Part shown: positions 1 through 12,480 of the stretch, one piece after another
Position numbering within the stretch: position 1 is the first letter of the stretch
Layout: every line of letters begins with the position of its first letter
Assembly: GCF_001625195.1 (NCBI RefSeq)
Contig: NC_054389.1
Coordinates: 6,692,520 to 6,756,519 of the forward strand
Origin: Drechmeria coniospora
Lineage: Eukaryota; Ascomycota; Sordariomycetes; Hypocreales; Ophiocordycipitaceae
Reading direction: 5' to 3'
DNA length: 64,000 nucleotides
Position numbers and translations under genes: made by a program
Notes under the pieces: generated by a model
What the model was told of the DNA's origin: nothing
The model's input: the letters and a program-made list of their open reading frames with translations, nothing else
Databases searched by the model: none

Positions 1-676
1 TGCAGTGCTTGCTGTTGCATAGGCGTGCATGTAAGTACTTCATACATGCGAGTACCAGCAGGCAAGTACTTGCAAGTATGTATGGAGTACACTGTACCTT
101 GTGCTCTATTTTTTGTACTTGACCTCGTTCGCTTTAATACTCGCTCTTCAGGGGGGTGACACTCGCTACTAGCCGAACCAGGTTTAGATCGGACGGCAAC
201 CCACCCCTGAGAGGCCAGCTCAGCTCTTGCGGATGGCAGCCCGTTGCTCAGTGCACGCCTGATACTGGCGACCGCCTTGGCAGTTCTCCTCTGTCCCCTC
301 CGTCCCTCCGTCTCTTCCAGTCCGTTAGTGTCAAGTGGTCCGAGCTCTAGACCGAGAGCGGGCAACTCGCCATACGGCGCATCGAAGCTGAAACGATTGA
401 TTTTCTTTCTTCGTCGCTCGCCAGTTTCCTCCAGCCGCCCTGCCTATTTTCCTGCTTCTTGCTCGTCTCTCACCTCCATCCCGTCCAAGGTCAACGCAGT
501 CGAGGTCCGTTCGTCGTCACCCGCGCCCTCCTTGCTGTCACGTCCATCCGTCGCTTCCAGACATATCTCCTCACACGACTCCTCCCGCTCGCTTCCCCAG
601 CGTTTCTCAACCCCCCCCCCCCCCTCGTCACCGGCAGCATTCACCAACTCGAACCGCGCATCGCGAGCCGCGCATC
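1..676. other. Upstream region of the VAP/Scs2 gene
   Basis: The first 130 bases carry the GTAC-rich words typical of spacers in this window. From about 400 the plus strand becomes pyrimidine-rich (CT-rich tracts and a C-run near 610-625), as is common in promoters and 5' leaders of filamentous fungi just ahead of the start codon at 677. The open frames here are low-complexity and I do not treat them as genes. Confidence 0.55.
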
Positions 677-1926
677 ATGTCGGTCGATATCGAGCCTTCC
701 GAGCTGAGCTTTCGCCGTACGTCGTTTGGGCGTATCCTTGGGTCCGATGGGACCGGATTCGGCTGACACGCACCCGTCCAGGCCCCTTCACCGTCGAGGT
801 CTCGCAGATCTTGACGATCAAAAACCCAACCTCCTCGCCCCTCGCCTTCAAGGTACTCTACCCATCACGCAGTTGGCTCCACTCGAGTTGCATTGCCTCG
901 TGCTAATGCCCTACCCGCCAGGTCAAAACTACAGCCCCGAAACAGTACGACGGCCCGACCGGACCGGCCCCGACCGGACCCTACCGTATTGCGGGAACGG
1001 CGGCTGATACTCCATTCGCAGATATTGCGTCCGACCAAATGCTGGCCGTATCGAGCCCGGTCAGGACTTTGACGTCACCGGTGCGCTCAGTATCCATACC
1101 TTGTCACGCTGTACCCCTCGACTAATGGAGACCAGTCCTCCTGCAAGCGATGAAAGCCGACCCTCCCGCCGACACGAGATGTCGCGACAAGTTCCTCGTT
1201 CAGTCTGCACCCATCACCCCCGACAAGGAGTTTGCGGCCATTTCTTCTGTGGTAGGTGCCCTCGACGGCCAACTCGGATCTGCTTCGATCAATCAACTGA
1301 CGGCTTCGGGCCAGCTTGACGCAACCGACAAGAGCCAGATCCAGGAGCGCAAGATTCGCGTCAACTGGCTGGCCGCCAACGGGGGTCATGATCAAGCGTC
1401 CAACTCGGTCCCGTCGTCCCATGGGACGCCCAACAGGCAGTCCATGATCAATGGGGTAGGCTACGCCCGACTCGCACCCCGAGGTGCCTAGGTACTGATG
1501 GATCCGTCGCAGCTGGTCAGCGAGACCCCGGAGGCATCCCGCACTTACATGTCCCCCAAAAACGACCTAGAGTCGACGCCCGTGTCGGCCCCCCCGGCGT
1601 ATACGTCTGACGAGACGAGGGACGTCGAAGACAGAAAATCGGACCCCTCAAAGTCAGCCGCGTCCCCGGCCGCCGGCGGCGCCGGTTCGGATTCCGCCAA
1701 GGTCACCCTCCAGGAGCTCAAGGCCAAGCTCGCCAAAGCGGAGGCCGAGCTGGTGAACCTCAAGGACAGCGGCCTTCGGCAGCGCAACGTCAAGGCCGCC
1801 ACCGAGGAGGTGAAGAAGGTCGGGGGTCAGACCGTCCAGGCCGTCAAGCAAGCCGACGGCGTGCCCGTCCAGGTTGTCGCCATGCTCTGCCTGATGAGCT
1901 TCCTGCTGGCCTACTTCTTCTTCTAA
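677..1926 (+). CDS. scs2: VAP-family ER membrane protein (Scs2-like, MSP domain)
   Basis: Predicted VAMP-associated protein, an ER tail-anchored receptor that binds FFAT-motif lipid-transfer and signalling proteins at ER-plasma membrane contacts. Seven exons fit splice consensus and frame: 677-716, 782-852, 922-944, 1022-1080, 1136-1251, 1315-1455 and 1513-1926, giving about 287 residues. The N-terminal half is an MSP domain, recognisable by ILTIKNPTSSPLAFKVKTTA and NAGRIEPGQDFDVTV, followed by KFLVQS. A low-complexity Ser/Pro/Ala linker and a short coiled coil (LKAKLAKAEAELVNLK) come next. The C-terminus is a hydrophobic anchor ending in YFFF, which is the usual tail-anchored layout. Length and order match fungal Scs2 proteins. 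The last intron (1456-1512) is the least certain: without it the frame meets a TAG at 1489. Family assignment is firm; individual splice sites are inferred. Confidence 0.9.
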
Positions 1927-2853
1927 ACGAGCCATGGCCCAGGCCGATCCGGTGGCTTGTGAAAAATCTAGGACGGGTAGCCGACGGGTCACCCCGAGAC
2001 GAAGTGGCGTTCCCTTCGCGGGGAGCTGCCGTGATGGGGTGCAGGGGACATGACCAGGAAACGATGCTCGATGCGAGGTGGAGTTCTTTGGAATACAGTT
2101 TCGACTTGGCGACGCGGCAGCGCCGTGTGAGGCGTTGCCGTCTCGTCACATTTGGAGGACAGGGCGTACTGGTTGGTGCGTCCTCGCGCGCACGTGTCAA
2201 GGTGGTTGGGGAAACGGGCTTGGTGGTGGCTGAAGTGCGGACAGTGTAGGTTTCTATATCTGCCCAAGACTCTGCGCGTTCATGAATTTACTTGTACAAT
2301 GCAAAGTGCCCTGATGGCGACCAGCAATGCGTGACGTTTGCCGAGCACCAACGACTTGAACCCGCGAAAGCTGAACTCGGCAGAGCAAGGGACTTGGTAC
2401 GCACTCTCCCTCACCTAGTACCGGGTCAATTTGACCACATTGATCGTATCCGTTGTGCTCTCCAATTGAAGTTTGTCCGATGCGCAGGGTGGGTGGTACG
2501 TGACGGATGCATCTTGCGATGATGCAGCTTATACCTAGTGCATGAAGCGTTCCGCAGCCACTCATTTCGATACCCGCATGTCTCGTTTCACGGATCCTCT
2601 GGAGAAAAAGCAGTCCATGTTTCGGCACGTGCGCTACACTGCCGTGCAGATGCCAATGAGATGGGCCATGCTCTTTGGAGGAGAGAGGGGCATAGGACGG
2701 ACGCAGTGGCAAGAAGCGGGGAGTGAGACGAGTGCGTTGCTAAACAAACATACACATACCGAGCTCAATCCCTGCGACCGCCGTCTATGTTTTTTTTAGG
2801 TACAAACCAAAGAGAAATAGTGCTTTGCCTCATGTAGCGGGATATGATCAGTT
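1927..2853. other. Intergenic region between two convergent genes
   Basis: It holds the 3' flanks of the VAP gene and of the desaturase, which point towards each other. Open frames on both strands (for example 2254-2712 minus) lack recognisable domains and overlap one another. I see no gene here. Confidence 0.6.
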
Positions 2854-4088
2854 TTAGGCCTGAATTTCCGACTCCTTCCAATGAACGACACCGCCGACGA
2901 TGCGACCGCCGTTCTTGCGCTTGACGCGACAATTGATGCCAACGTTGTCGTCCCAGATGAAGCGCCAGATGGCGTAGGACCAGCTCTCGTGCCGAGGCAG
3001 GGGCTCGTAGAATTCCTTTGCGATTTCGTAGAGGGCGGGAAGGCGGGTCCAGGGGACGGCGGGGAAGTCGTGGTGCTCGTTGTGCAAGCCGACGTTGTAG
3101 GTGAGCCAGTTGAGGGGCCCGTAGTAGGAAAAGGTCTCGGGAACGGGGACCTTGTTGTCCGGGTCAAGCTGGGTCGGGGTGACGGTCTCATAGACGTAGT
3201 GCTCGGCGATGAAGTGGCCGGCAAGGGGGTGTAGACTGCCGGCGAGGAAGGAGGAGAGAAGGAGATAGAGGAACGCGTGCGGCGAGGTGAAATGTATGAG
3301 AACAAGGTCAAAGGCGACCTGGACGACCACGTTGACGGCGTGGATGAAGGTGAGAGGGATACGGTAGACGGCCATGGGGCGGATGGCGTAGAAGAAGATC
3401 TGAAAGGTGCAGAAGAAGCACTTGCCGAGGATCGAGTCGAGCATGAAGGCCTCAAAGGCCGTGGGAAGATCGGTGTCGAGACCGTCGACGCCGAGAGACT
3501 TGTGATGAGTCAGGTGGTAGGGCTGTGGCCGCAGGCATTAGCATATGTCCGGCACGGTTGCCTCCTCCAGGCTCGAAAGACGTACCCGGAAAGAGGCGCT
3601 GTAGGGAATGCCGATGGGGAGATTCGCAAAGATGGCGAAAAAGCGGTTCGCTCTCGGGCTCTTGAAGGCAAGGTTGTGCGAGATCTCGTGGATGGCGAGG
3701 AAGAGGTTCTGGTTGGCCGTGGCGCCAAAGACGTAGGCGACGGCCCAGAGCTTGAGAGACCAGAAGGGCGTTTGCTGGAGGTACCAGGCCCAGAAGACCT
3801 GCATGGCGACGACGGCGGCGACGACATACTTGGTGAGGGGTTCGGGACCGCAGAGCTTGGTGACCTGCGGAGAAGTCTTGTCAGCTTGGGGACGGTGATG
3901 CGAGATGGGAGGGTCGGGGCTTGGCTGCTGGCTACCTCGGGATGGGCCTTGATGATGGCAAGCCGGCGCGTCCGGTGCGGCTCCTCGGTGTAGGTCCAGA
4001 AGAAGTCATGCTTGGGATTGGCGTCCCTGGCGGACCGAGGTTTGCCGTTGGACATGTTTTCGGCATTCGCCGAAAGGGTCGACGGCAT
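2854..4088 (-). CDS. Sphingolipid Delta(4)-desaturase (DES1-type)
   Basis: Predicted dihydroceramide Delta4-desaturase, an ER di-iron enzyme that introduces the 4,5 double bond of the sphingoid base, in fungi mainly on the way to glucosylceramide. Three exons on the minus strand: 4088-3936, 3864-3586 and 3522-2854 (introns of 71 and 63 nt), about 366 residues. The N-terminus has the DES-type signature KHDFFWTYTEEPH. The three histidine boxes of the membrane desaturases are intact: HEISH (about 110-114), HLTHH (about 147-151) and HNEHH (about 291-295). Several hydrophobic segments lie between them, and the length matches the family. ATGs at 4142 and 4055 are in the same frame as the one I chose at 4088; the choice rests on length only. 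Exon 2 starts in VTKLCGPEPLTKY. Confidence 0.9.
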
Positions 4089-4142
4089 GCTGAGGTCGGA
4101 TGAGGTTGAGATATCCCCGCGACGACTCGGGAAGCAAGCCAA

Positions 4143-6150
4143 GCGTGGAGGGAATGTGAGGACAACGTCCTTGGCCAGATATTAATGAAGACGAAAGAGC
4201 AGGACGCGAGGGGCAGGAATCAATCGGTCAGTCCCAGTGTCGACCCGTCGAGGGGCGTGGGCGGGTCTTTCAGGTACAAGTTAGTACAGTGCAGTATAAG
4301 AACAAGTAGAAGTACAAGCGCGAATTGAATCAAAACTCTGTACAGTACGAAGTACTCCGTACTGTACTTGCATACTAGGTAATTTTACAGCATTACAGAG
4401 TATTTTGGAAGTACGAGTACAAGTATAAGTAAGTACTTATACATGTAATATTAGTGGTTCCTGCTAACTCCGGGGCGGATTTTGGTGCCCCCGATGGGCT
4501 TTTTTTTTTGGGCGCCTCTAGCGGGGCCAATGGTTTTTTACTTTTCATTGTGGAATCTGGAATCCAGGCACCATTCATTGCATGGTTGACGATTGGCTCA
4601 TTTGCTCAACAACACCGTTCGATTGTGGGCTGACCCCGGATGGCCACGAGCCGGAAGGTCGACTCCATCAAGGTGACTCCAACTACGACGTACGATAGGA
4701 CTCAACATATGTAGGAGCACACTGGCCGGCTCCTAACTTTTTTGCCCAAGGCTCCAAGCTCAACTTGGAGCTAACTCGTGACTAGATTTTGCGTGTAAAT
4801 ATCTGACAACGGTCCTCAGCAACATAAAAGGACCTGGAAAGGGATTTGACACCAGCCGAAGGCCCGTGGTGGTCCATGACAGGTTAGCCGGCGCGTGGGT
4901 GGGGACACTACCCACGATGCTGAAGACTTTGACGTCGGACCTTGCTCACGGCTAGAGCCGATGGGAGAAACTCGCGACGTTGGGACAAGTTCGTTCCGTG
5001 TCCGATCCGTTGTTCCGAGTTGAGGGCAAACAGGATGGCGTGGCTCACCAGGCTCACCGCTCGACCAAGAGGAGCGCCTGGTCGGATCGGTGAGATGGCA
5101 GACCGGGGATGAGGTTGCAAAGTTCCAAAGGACGAGGCTGGCGAAAAAAAAAAAACGTTGGTGACGATGGTTGTGGCAAGGCTGTGGCCTTGGACGGCGG
5201 AGGAAGGAGCGTGGTCAATAGCCTCAACACAGCGCAAGCGACACATCACCAGAATTTGGGCCGCCGTCCAAAGAAACCCCATTGCGGAAATCCAAGTGTC
5301 AAACGCCAAAGCTGCCGATGCTTCAGGAGCGTGAAATACAAGAATCCGACATGCAGATGGCCACACCAGCAAAGTCATTCACGGCGTTAAACCATGCAAT
5401 TTTGGCGTCAGGCCCTGTTCATGACGTCAACAGCGTGTGTTTGCTGCCTTGATCAGCGGGTGGGAGGGGGGCATCCCGCCCGCTGTGGGGACCATCCTGG
5501 CATCCCATCCCGCCGAATTGCGATGTGCACCTAATTTTTACAGCTACGTACTTGCACCACCCTCTCTCACAAGTTGCAGCACAATGCGTACATATGGCTA
5601 CAGATAGTACAGAGCACATACGTGCATACCTACCCTACTCGAACCGTAGCCACGGCCGTAGCCATCGACCGGAAATCGTCCTTCAGCCATTGCCGCTTGC
5701 CGACTCAGATAGCTTGGAATGGGCTCAGGCAGCTCACCTTGAGCCACGCCGACTGCCTTGCGTGCATGTGCGAGCGCATTTCCCATTTCCTTGGCTCTCA
5801 GGCTTGCCACTCGCAGCAGAGTGTCCGCACAAGTACATGTAATACACGGGGGGAAACAGTGCTATGAAGGGAACGAAGCCGCACCATTCACGACGGCCGG
5901 TTTGCTTGAACCGAATGCCCGATTCTCCCAACTGCGCTGTGATGAGAACGACTTGACTGCAGAGAAGACTAGTTGGAAATACACTGTCTCTACGTAGCTT
6001 CTACATTTACAACATCTTCGCACGGGCGTTAAAAATAGGTAACAGCTGATTGCTAATGTTCTCCCGGCCATTGCAAAGCATCTCTCTCATTCATTGGGTT
6101 AATGAATACTCTACACTTAACCTGTAAGTCTTTCGCAGCATAGGCTTACC
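4143..6150. other. Gene-poor spacer
   Basis: 4260-4450 is dense in AGTAC/GTACTT words. The remainder contains small overlapping open frames such as 4908-5378 (minus) without recognisable domains; that frame crosses an A-run at 5146-5156. I see no supportable gene. Confidence 0.55.
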
Positions 6151-6195
6151 TAGGTATTATTAAAAAGCTGCCAAATCGGGCAGTCGAGAGTGACA

Positions 6196-6245
6196 TCAGC
6201 CAATCATCAACTATAAAAAGTGGGTCTCAGTATAAAAAAAGTCCA
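6196..6245 (+). promoter_or_regulatory. Possible CCAAT plus TATA promoter
   Basis: A CCAAT pentamer (6200-6204) is followed by two TATA-like stretches, TATAAAAA at 6212 and TATAAAAAAA at 6231. A short frame starts at 6342 on the same strand, but it resembles no family I know. The arrangement is promoter-like yet could be chance in an AT-rich patch. Confidence 0.25.
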
Positions 6246-6249
6246 TAGA

Positions 6250-9088
6250 GTTCGGAGCCCTATTGGGCTCCTACATCTCTGTCGTTTGTTGTCCAGTCTC
6301 GATCCGGTTCTCAGTAATGCAGTCGTGATCTAGCCTCGGTGATGCAGTCACTATCTAGCCTTGGTGGTGCATCGAGTTCGGTGTTGCAGTCGTCTGGTAG
6401 TTTTTACCATCGTACTTGGGAATCGAACTACGTGCCTCGGGGTCGTCCTTTATCGCCTTTACCGGCTATACCATTCCACCTGACGAGCAGTTTGACCGGA
6501 ACGCTTTCCACGGCGCCGCCCCTGCTCGCCGATCAAACATGAACAACACTCAATTAAATAGCCTATTTCCCAGTTCATGGGAGGGTGGCTGCCGCCGCAA
6601 GGCTTCGGGGCGCTCGGTCGTGGAGGGTGAGGTTGCTCTGGCGAGGCCAGCAGGTTGTGGTCTGGTCGATCGGCTGGTGTTGCGCCCTCTCCGACCCCCA
6701 TCGAGCTGAAGCCGTGAGGCATCGTGTAGGTGACGACCAGGCGCGATCCCTTTCCAACATCCATCCTCAACATCGACTTCGACTGCCGTGGTGTCGAGGC
6801 GCAACAAACCACACCATGAGCAGCTGGGCACAACCGCGAGGAGGCACACCAACCCGTCATGCCGACAAAGGAACAGGAAGGCTTCATGTCGGAGAGTGGC
6901 CTGGTGTCCAGGTTGGTTGTGATGGAGGAGAGCATCAAGGCCAACATCGCTGCATCCAACTTCGTCCTGCAAACCGGAGCGCAGCATGCGTGAACGAACT
7001 CGGCTGCCGAGAGGATGGAGTTGGCATGATGGAAGGGAGACGATGCCGCATGCACGCGGCAGATGAATGGGCGCTCTTGTAACCTTGGCGATGTTTGGCG
7101 GCGCTAATTCTTGGTGTTCTGACAGGCTTGCTGAAACTCAAACGTCAGGCGTGCCATGGCTGACGACTCTCGCCAAAGCCTAGCGCGTATGCGGTACGTT
7201 GGAAAGGATGCGACGCGCTGTTCCCTTCACAGGACGAGAGAGCCGGGGCATGACGGATAGACGATTGGTGAGTGGCTGGTTGGCGAAGGAAGTGCGTGCA
7301 GGCCATGCTTGAAACGTGCGAGGCATCATCCAAGCACGTATGTCAACGCAAGCAGTGAGCTTGCGATGGCGGTAGGGAGCGCAACTTTGCTGGTAAAAGG
7401 TGAGGAGAAGAGTGTAATTTTTGCATCAGGTAGGAACGAAGTTCTCTGGGCTTGTGCGGAGTCAACTGACCTGCTGCTCGTAATTGGCTCATGACCAAAC
7501 ACAAGTTGGGCCCGGCGCTAGTGCCGCAGTGGACGAGTTTCTTGTATTACATAAGTAAGCCAGTGCCCCATCGGTGCGAGAGAAATTAGTGGGAGCCCAC
7601 CGATCCACCCCTAGCTCTAGTTGGGCAAGAAGGGTTGACCGCCGAGATGCCCCTCGTCGGCGTCCATCCATCAGCGATACTGCACAACTAAGTACTTAGA
7701 GGGACCTGGTATGAAGTGGTAACTAAGTACATTATAAATACAAGTAAATGCTGCCCAGTACGAAGTGCTCCGTACATGTACATGTATCAAAGTTAGGTAG
7801 TACAACTACGGCAAGGTTGACAGCACATACTACTCTGGACTTGTAGGCTAATAGTAGTACAAGTACTAGGTACCTAGGTAGAGGTGTACGGAGTACAGGT
7901 GCTGGTGGATTTAAGTGCAAGAGACACAGGTGAGTAAGTATAAGTACTGTATGTGCTCCTATGCAGGGTACCTAGTACATGGGTTCCACCAATTACTGCG
8001 GTTTGAGGTGGTAAATGTACTGTAAGCAAGCACTGTACGGAGACACCTAGACGCTACTGTAGAGTGCATATATAAGCGTCAGGATATGTGTACTTGCAAC
8101 GTACGCAGTACGGTAATGCAACTACGTGAACCTTGCCAGTGACAGCAGAAATTGCAGGCGAGTTGTGTAATGGCGTAGACATGCTCTGCATCGAGATTCT
8201 TGCGCTGTGTGTTCCGTCCTGTAGGTGCTTTGTATGCATGTACAAGCACATCAGCACCACCCCTCACGTTCATACTCATACTTACTACTTACTTTCAATA
8301 CTTAGTACGTACGGAGTACTCCGTACTGTACTCCGTAATACTCCTCGATACTACTGTACTTGCGGATTTCTTACAGACCAAGTACACCTGCAAGTACTCC
8401 GAACGTCCTGAGCCTTTACCGAGGTGACCTGGTGGGTAGGGCGAGAGCAATTCGTCACCGCCTCCATGTCTCGGCCGAGTCCCTTTCACGTGCAGATAAG
8501 GCCTCCTGGTCGATAATGCTGTCCTCCCACCCACCCACCAAGCGCTGTGGACACCTCCCTTGGCCGCCGCCCCTGAGCAGGAAAAAAATCACTGGCGGCC
8601 ATCAGCCAGGCTGTCCTGGAGAGGCGACCCGTACGACCCCATCTAGCGGCGAGGCACGTACTCGGTACAACGCACTTCCAACAACATCAACATCGGAGCC
8701 ACAGGCACCTGCAGGCCCCTGCTTCCACGACGCCGTTGGTCCCAAGCACGAGCACAGGTGCGACGGCACCGAGCACAACAGAACGGGTGACGTCGGTGCA
8801 CGAAGCGCGAACAAGCGACAGAATTGACAGGGGGAGGAGAGGAGCCGAGCCTTGTTCGGTCCAACTCTCCACGTCCACCCTCGTCGAAGCGACGTCTGCC
8901 CCCGTCCGGTCTTTCCTCTCCACGCGTACGGCACGACGAGCAGGCACGGTATTTATGCAACGACGGCTCCCGCTCTGCACCCGCACCGCCTCCCGGCCTC
9001 GTCGTCGCCGACTCACTCCTCCGTCCTCGCGGAGAAACGGTCCACGTCCTGTCGGGCACGGCCAGCGGCCGGCCGTCCCGCCGCACCG
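6250..9088. other. Gene-poor spacer upstream of the Ice2-like gene
   Basis: Frames at 6339-6542 and 6416-6709 (plus) and 6459-7055 (minus) overlap and show no recognisable domain. 7680-8400 is again saturated with GTACTCCGTAC-type words. The last few hundred bases before 9089 are probably promoter and 5' leader of the next gene. Confidence 0.5.
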
Positions 9089-10445
9089 ATGTGGTGGTTC
9101 TTCAGCGTCGTTTTGAGCTCCGTCTTCCTCCTCAGCATCGTCCTCTCCATCCCGGTCGCCTTCGACGTCGGCGGTCGCGACAGCGGGCTCGTCTACAGCC
9201 TGTCGCTCTTCATATACTACTTTGCCTACTCGGCCATCCGCATCGTGACGCCCGAGCGATCGCGGCTCGGCTGGAGCATCTCGACCCTCCTCCGGCTGTC
9301 GCAATGGATCGTCATCCCGTCCCTCATGATATGGGCCCTCGACAAGTTCGCCGTCGACGCCGGGAGCACGAATTGGGTCGAGCGGACGCTCGGCGGCGTC
9401 CTCCAGTCCAACAGCCGGAGCTGGTCCGAATGGGTGTTCGGAAAGGACGGCATCGTCGAGACCGTCATGCTTGGCAGCTGGGACAAGGTCCTGCGCTACT
9501 CGGGCCCCGTCTTCCAGCTGCTCGAGGGATTCTGCACGCTGCTCGTCATCCAGGCGGCCGGCCAGATGACCCGCTGGCTCGTCAACCGAGGGCGGAGTGA
9601 CACGTGGGTGGTGCGTCAATCGTCGACGGCACGCCTCTCCTTCCGCTCCGCACGCTGACGAGGAACAGATCATGCTCCTGGCCCTGTCGGGCTCCATCAT
9701 CGCGAGCGCCGTATACTTTCTCTGGCGGGTCGCGCAGTTCCCGCAGATCAGCAACGTCGAGGCGACGCTCATCGGCGTCATCATGACGACGGCCGTCTTC
9801 CTCTGCACCTACGGCATCGGCAGCGGACGCGGCAGCCCGGTGGAGAGCTCGCTCCTCTTCGCCTACGTCGTCCTCTGCGTGTACCAGATATTCACCGACT
9901 ACCTGCCTTCCGACGGCACCGGCGAGGCGGGCGAGCAGGGCGCGACGCAGCCCGAGATCCCGCCGCTGCCGCCCATCATCATGGCGTCGTACTCGACCCT
10001 GCTCCACATCCTCGGCTCCCTCCCGTCGGCGATGCACTCGTCCCTGGCCCTCCTCTACGCCGCCTTCCAGACGATCACGCCCTCGGTCATCGTCTCCCTC
10101 ACCTACCGACTCTTCGTCTTCTACTCGGCCACGCGCATCATCCCGTCGGTCAAGGACCTCGGCGCGCGGGCGCTGATGCAGGAACCGGACTTTGACGACT
10201 CCGAGACGGCCAGCAAGGTTCTCGGCTTCCTGAGCTGGTTTTCGCCCTCGATCCTCGTCGCCGTCTACACGAGCTTGCTGCTGCAGCACTTTTCGACGAG
10301 CGAAGGACCGGACGGCTGGACGCTACGGGGCGGCGATGTCGGAGGCGGATCGTGGCGTTGGATCAACGTCGGCCTGACCACCTTCCTCTACGGCGTCGAG
10401 CTGTACCTCGGGTCGGACGAGCAGGACCACTGGAAGGTGGACTGA
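9089..10445 (+). CDS. ice2: Ice2-like ER membrane protein
   Basis: Predicted multi-pass ER protein of the ICE2 family, known in yeast for cortical ER inheritance and membrane/lipid homeostasis. Two exons, 9089-9610 and 9669-10445, are joined by a 58-nt intron and give about 432 residues. The start MWWFFSVVLSSVFLLS is hydrophobic. At least eight hydrophobic segments follow, including FIYYFAYSAIRIVTPERSR, GSIIASAVYFLWRVAQ and LIGVIMTTAVFLCTYGIGS. The C-terminal part keeps conserved-looking text (VIVSLTYRLFVFYSATRIIP) and ends shortly after a last hydrophobic helix near LTTFLYGVELYLG. The donor after SDTWV is inferred; a neighbouring GTGGGT could also serve. Length and hydropathy fit the family. 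Confidence 0.85.
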
Positions 10446-11265
10446 GCATGGCTGAGCATGGCCGCCGAAGGACGGCGTCCTGCCGAGAAGGTACCGGTAC
10501 TGGTGCGGGTGCGGGCACGACGGGCATGACTCGGTTTCGGCCCGTGCAGGGAACGCGTGCCACTCCTCCGGAGGGTTGGGGATTGGGGATAGGGGAGTGG
10601 GGGAGGGTGCATGGTGATCGGACGTCGATGCCGATGGCCCCACGAGGTGGTGGTCGCCAGCAGACGACGGCCACAAGCAGGAAATAGCTTGGCAGCTTGC
10701 GCAGCAAGTGCATGACGGAGGATGATGAGGATGACCATGTGGACGGACGTTTCTTGCTGGCCAAATGGGGCGACGGAGTCGCGCTGGTCGTCGGTCTGGG
10801 TAGCGTGCCGTCCACGTGTAGTGTACACTTGTCCTTGGAGCATGGCGATATATGACATGATTTTATTTCTTTTTGTCCATGCTCTGCTCGGCGGCGCAAA
10901 TGGATGATGGGAAACGAACAGATGAAGAGGAGGTGAGGAGGAGGTCGGTGTCGAGCCGACTGACTCTTCATTTCGTTTTGCCGTGTTGAGGCGAATGTGA
11001 AGAAGTACGCGGAGCGGCCACTGCGAGTGCTTTCTTACAGGTACCTACCCAGAAGACAAATTTGGCGCTGTGCCTGTTTTCTGCCAGCTGGAGCACCTTG
11101 TCTCAAAACATCTTCAGGGTTTGGACATACGCACCCCGTCAAGTTCACGGTACGCGCTTTGAACGAAGGCAGGCCGGAAACAGGAAACAGGATATATTTG
11201 CAAGCGACCATCAAAAATAAAATCGAGAACCATGACCGTGAAAATTAATTTTCAATCTTTACGTC
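10446..11265. other. 3' flank of the Ice2-like gene and spacer
   Basis: Overlapping open frames on both strands (10363-10971 minus, 10352-10687 plus) have low-complexity translations. They are best read as shadows in GC-rich flanking DNA. I see no gene. Confidence 0.5.
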
Positions 11266-12480
11266 GTGGACCTCAGCACTTGTTCTCTCTCAATGATATC
11301 GCCTTGTCATGTCGTTCATCCAGCCACATCTTCGCTACGCACTTGCGCACATGCTGCGGCACGTGTCTGTCCTGACGCTCGAGCCAGTATGTCATCTTTA
11401 ACGCGAATCGGATTGAGCACTATCAACAGCGACTCCGCGAAGAAGAAATACCCGAACTCGAGCCTCTAGATATACGAACTCAAGAAAAAGTCGAAGCGAG
11501 GAAAAGAACGCCGGCCTATCTCCCCGAACCATTCGGACAATCACAAAATCGATCTCACTTGACTCCAGCGACGATGGATTACTTTCTGCGAGGCGCTTGG
11601 GCGGCATGACCGGAAAGCCGAGGCAAGGTCGCTTCTTATGCGATTAGAGGACTTGGAGAAGCGTTTCTGCTCTACCTCATGCAGGAGTCGGAAACGCAAA
11701 AAGAGAGGGCGGGCCATTCGAGCCCAGAACAGCATCCGGGTTTACGCAAGAAAGTTGGGTGGCATGTACGAAAAATACGCTGGGAAGGAGCCGAAGCCGG
11801 AACTCATGAAGCATCTTTACCGGGTCTCGGTGTCAGAATTCACGTCACAATTTGTTTCGAGGAGGTAGCCAAAGGTCAAACCAATCGTGGGACCGGATTT
11901 GTTTATCTACCATTTGCATTTCATCTGGGTCCGAGACTCGTCCAGCTTCCATATTGGACTGGATAGAATCGACGAAATCACTATACGTCACATCTCTATG
12001 TGGACGGGTTCTTGAAAACACGAACTGGTATACAACAAACCCCGAGATCAAGGAACGAACTTGAAGGAATACCACGAAGATTCAGATGCGTATACAGACA
12101 TTGACAGCGACCATGACAAACACTTTGGACCGCAGTAGCATGGCCACTGCTTATGCCCTACTGGGGTCAGTCCGTAACACTACCCCCCAAAAGAGGGATA
12201 TCATCATGTTGTCTACAACACCAGATCAATCAAAACGGTACCCTGCATATGGTGTGGAAAGAACGTATACTCGAAAAAAGATGCTGTGGGATTAATTGGA
12301 GAAGCGTATCCAAAGTGCCAACGGGGGCATCGTGGAGTGTCCTGACCCCGAATGCACCGTCGTTTCGGAGAAGCCCATAGCCTTTTCAGCTCATTCTGTA
12401 CGCTTTGATGGGAGGAAGGGTAACATCCGGCACCGAGGCGAGCAATAACAATATTAAGAGTTATTTTCTTAACGGAATGC
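11266..12480. pseudogene. Decayed coding-like sequence of unknown origin
   Basis: Short stretches with protein-like composition occur in several frames and are broken by stops and frame changes. On the plus strand they include an acidic, charged stretch near 11400-11600 (REEEIPELEPLDIR) and a CxxC-type pair near 12245 (VPCIWCGKNVYSKKDA, then a further Cys). On the minus strand a coherent 76-codon frame lies at 11845-12075. None matches a family I can name. The setting, an AT-richer island beside transposon relics, suggests a degraded transposon or gene. Confidence 0.35.

Noticed and set aside
4908..5378. 156-codon minus-strand frame with hydrophobic stretches
   Set aside because: No recognisable domain; it depends on reading through an A-run and overlaps another frame on the plus strand.
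6339..7055. Open frames following a CCAAT/TATA-like region
   Set aside because: Frames on both strands overlap, have no known domain, and no intron model improves them.
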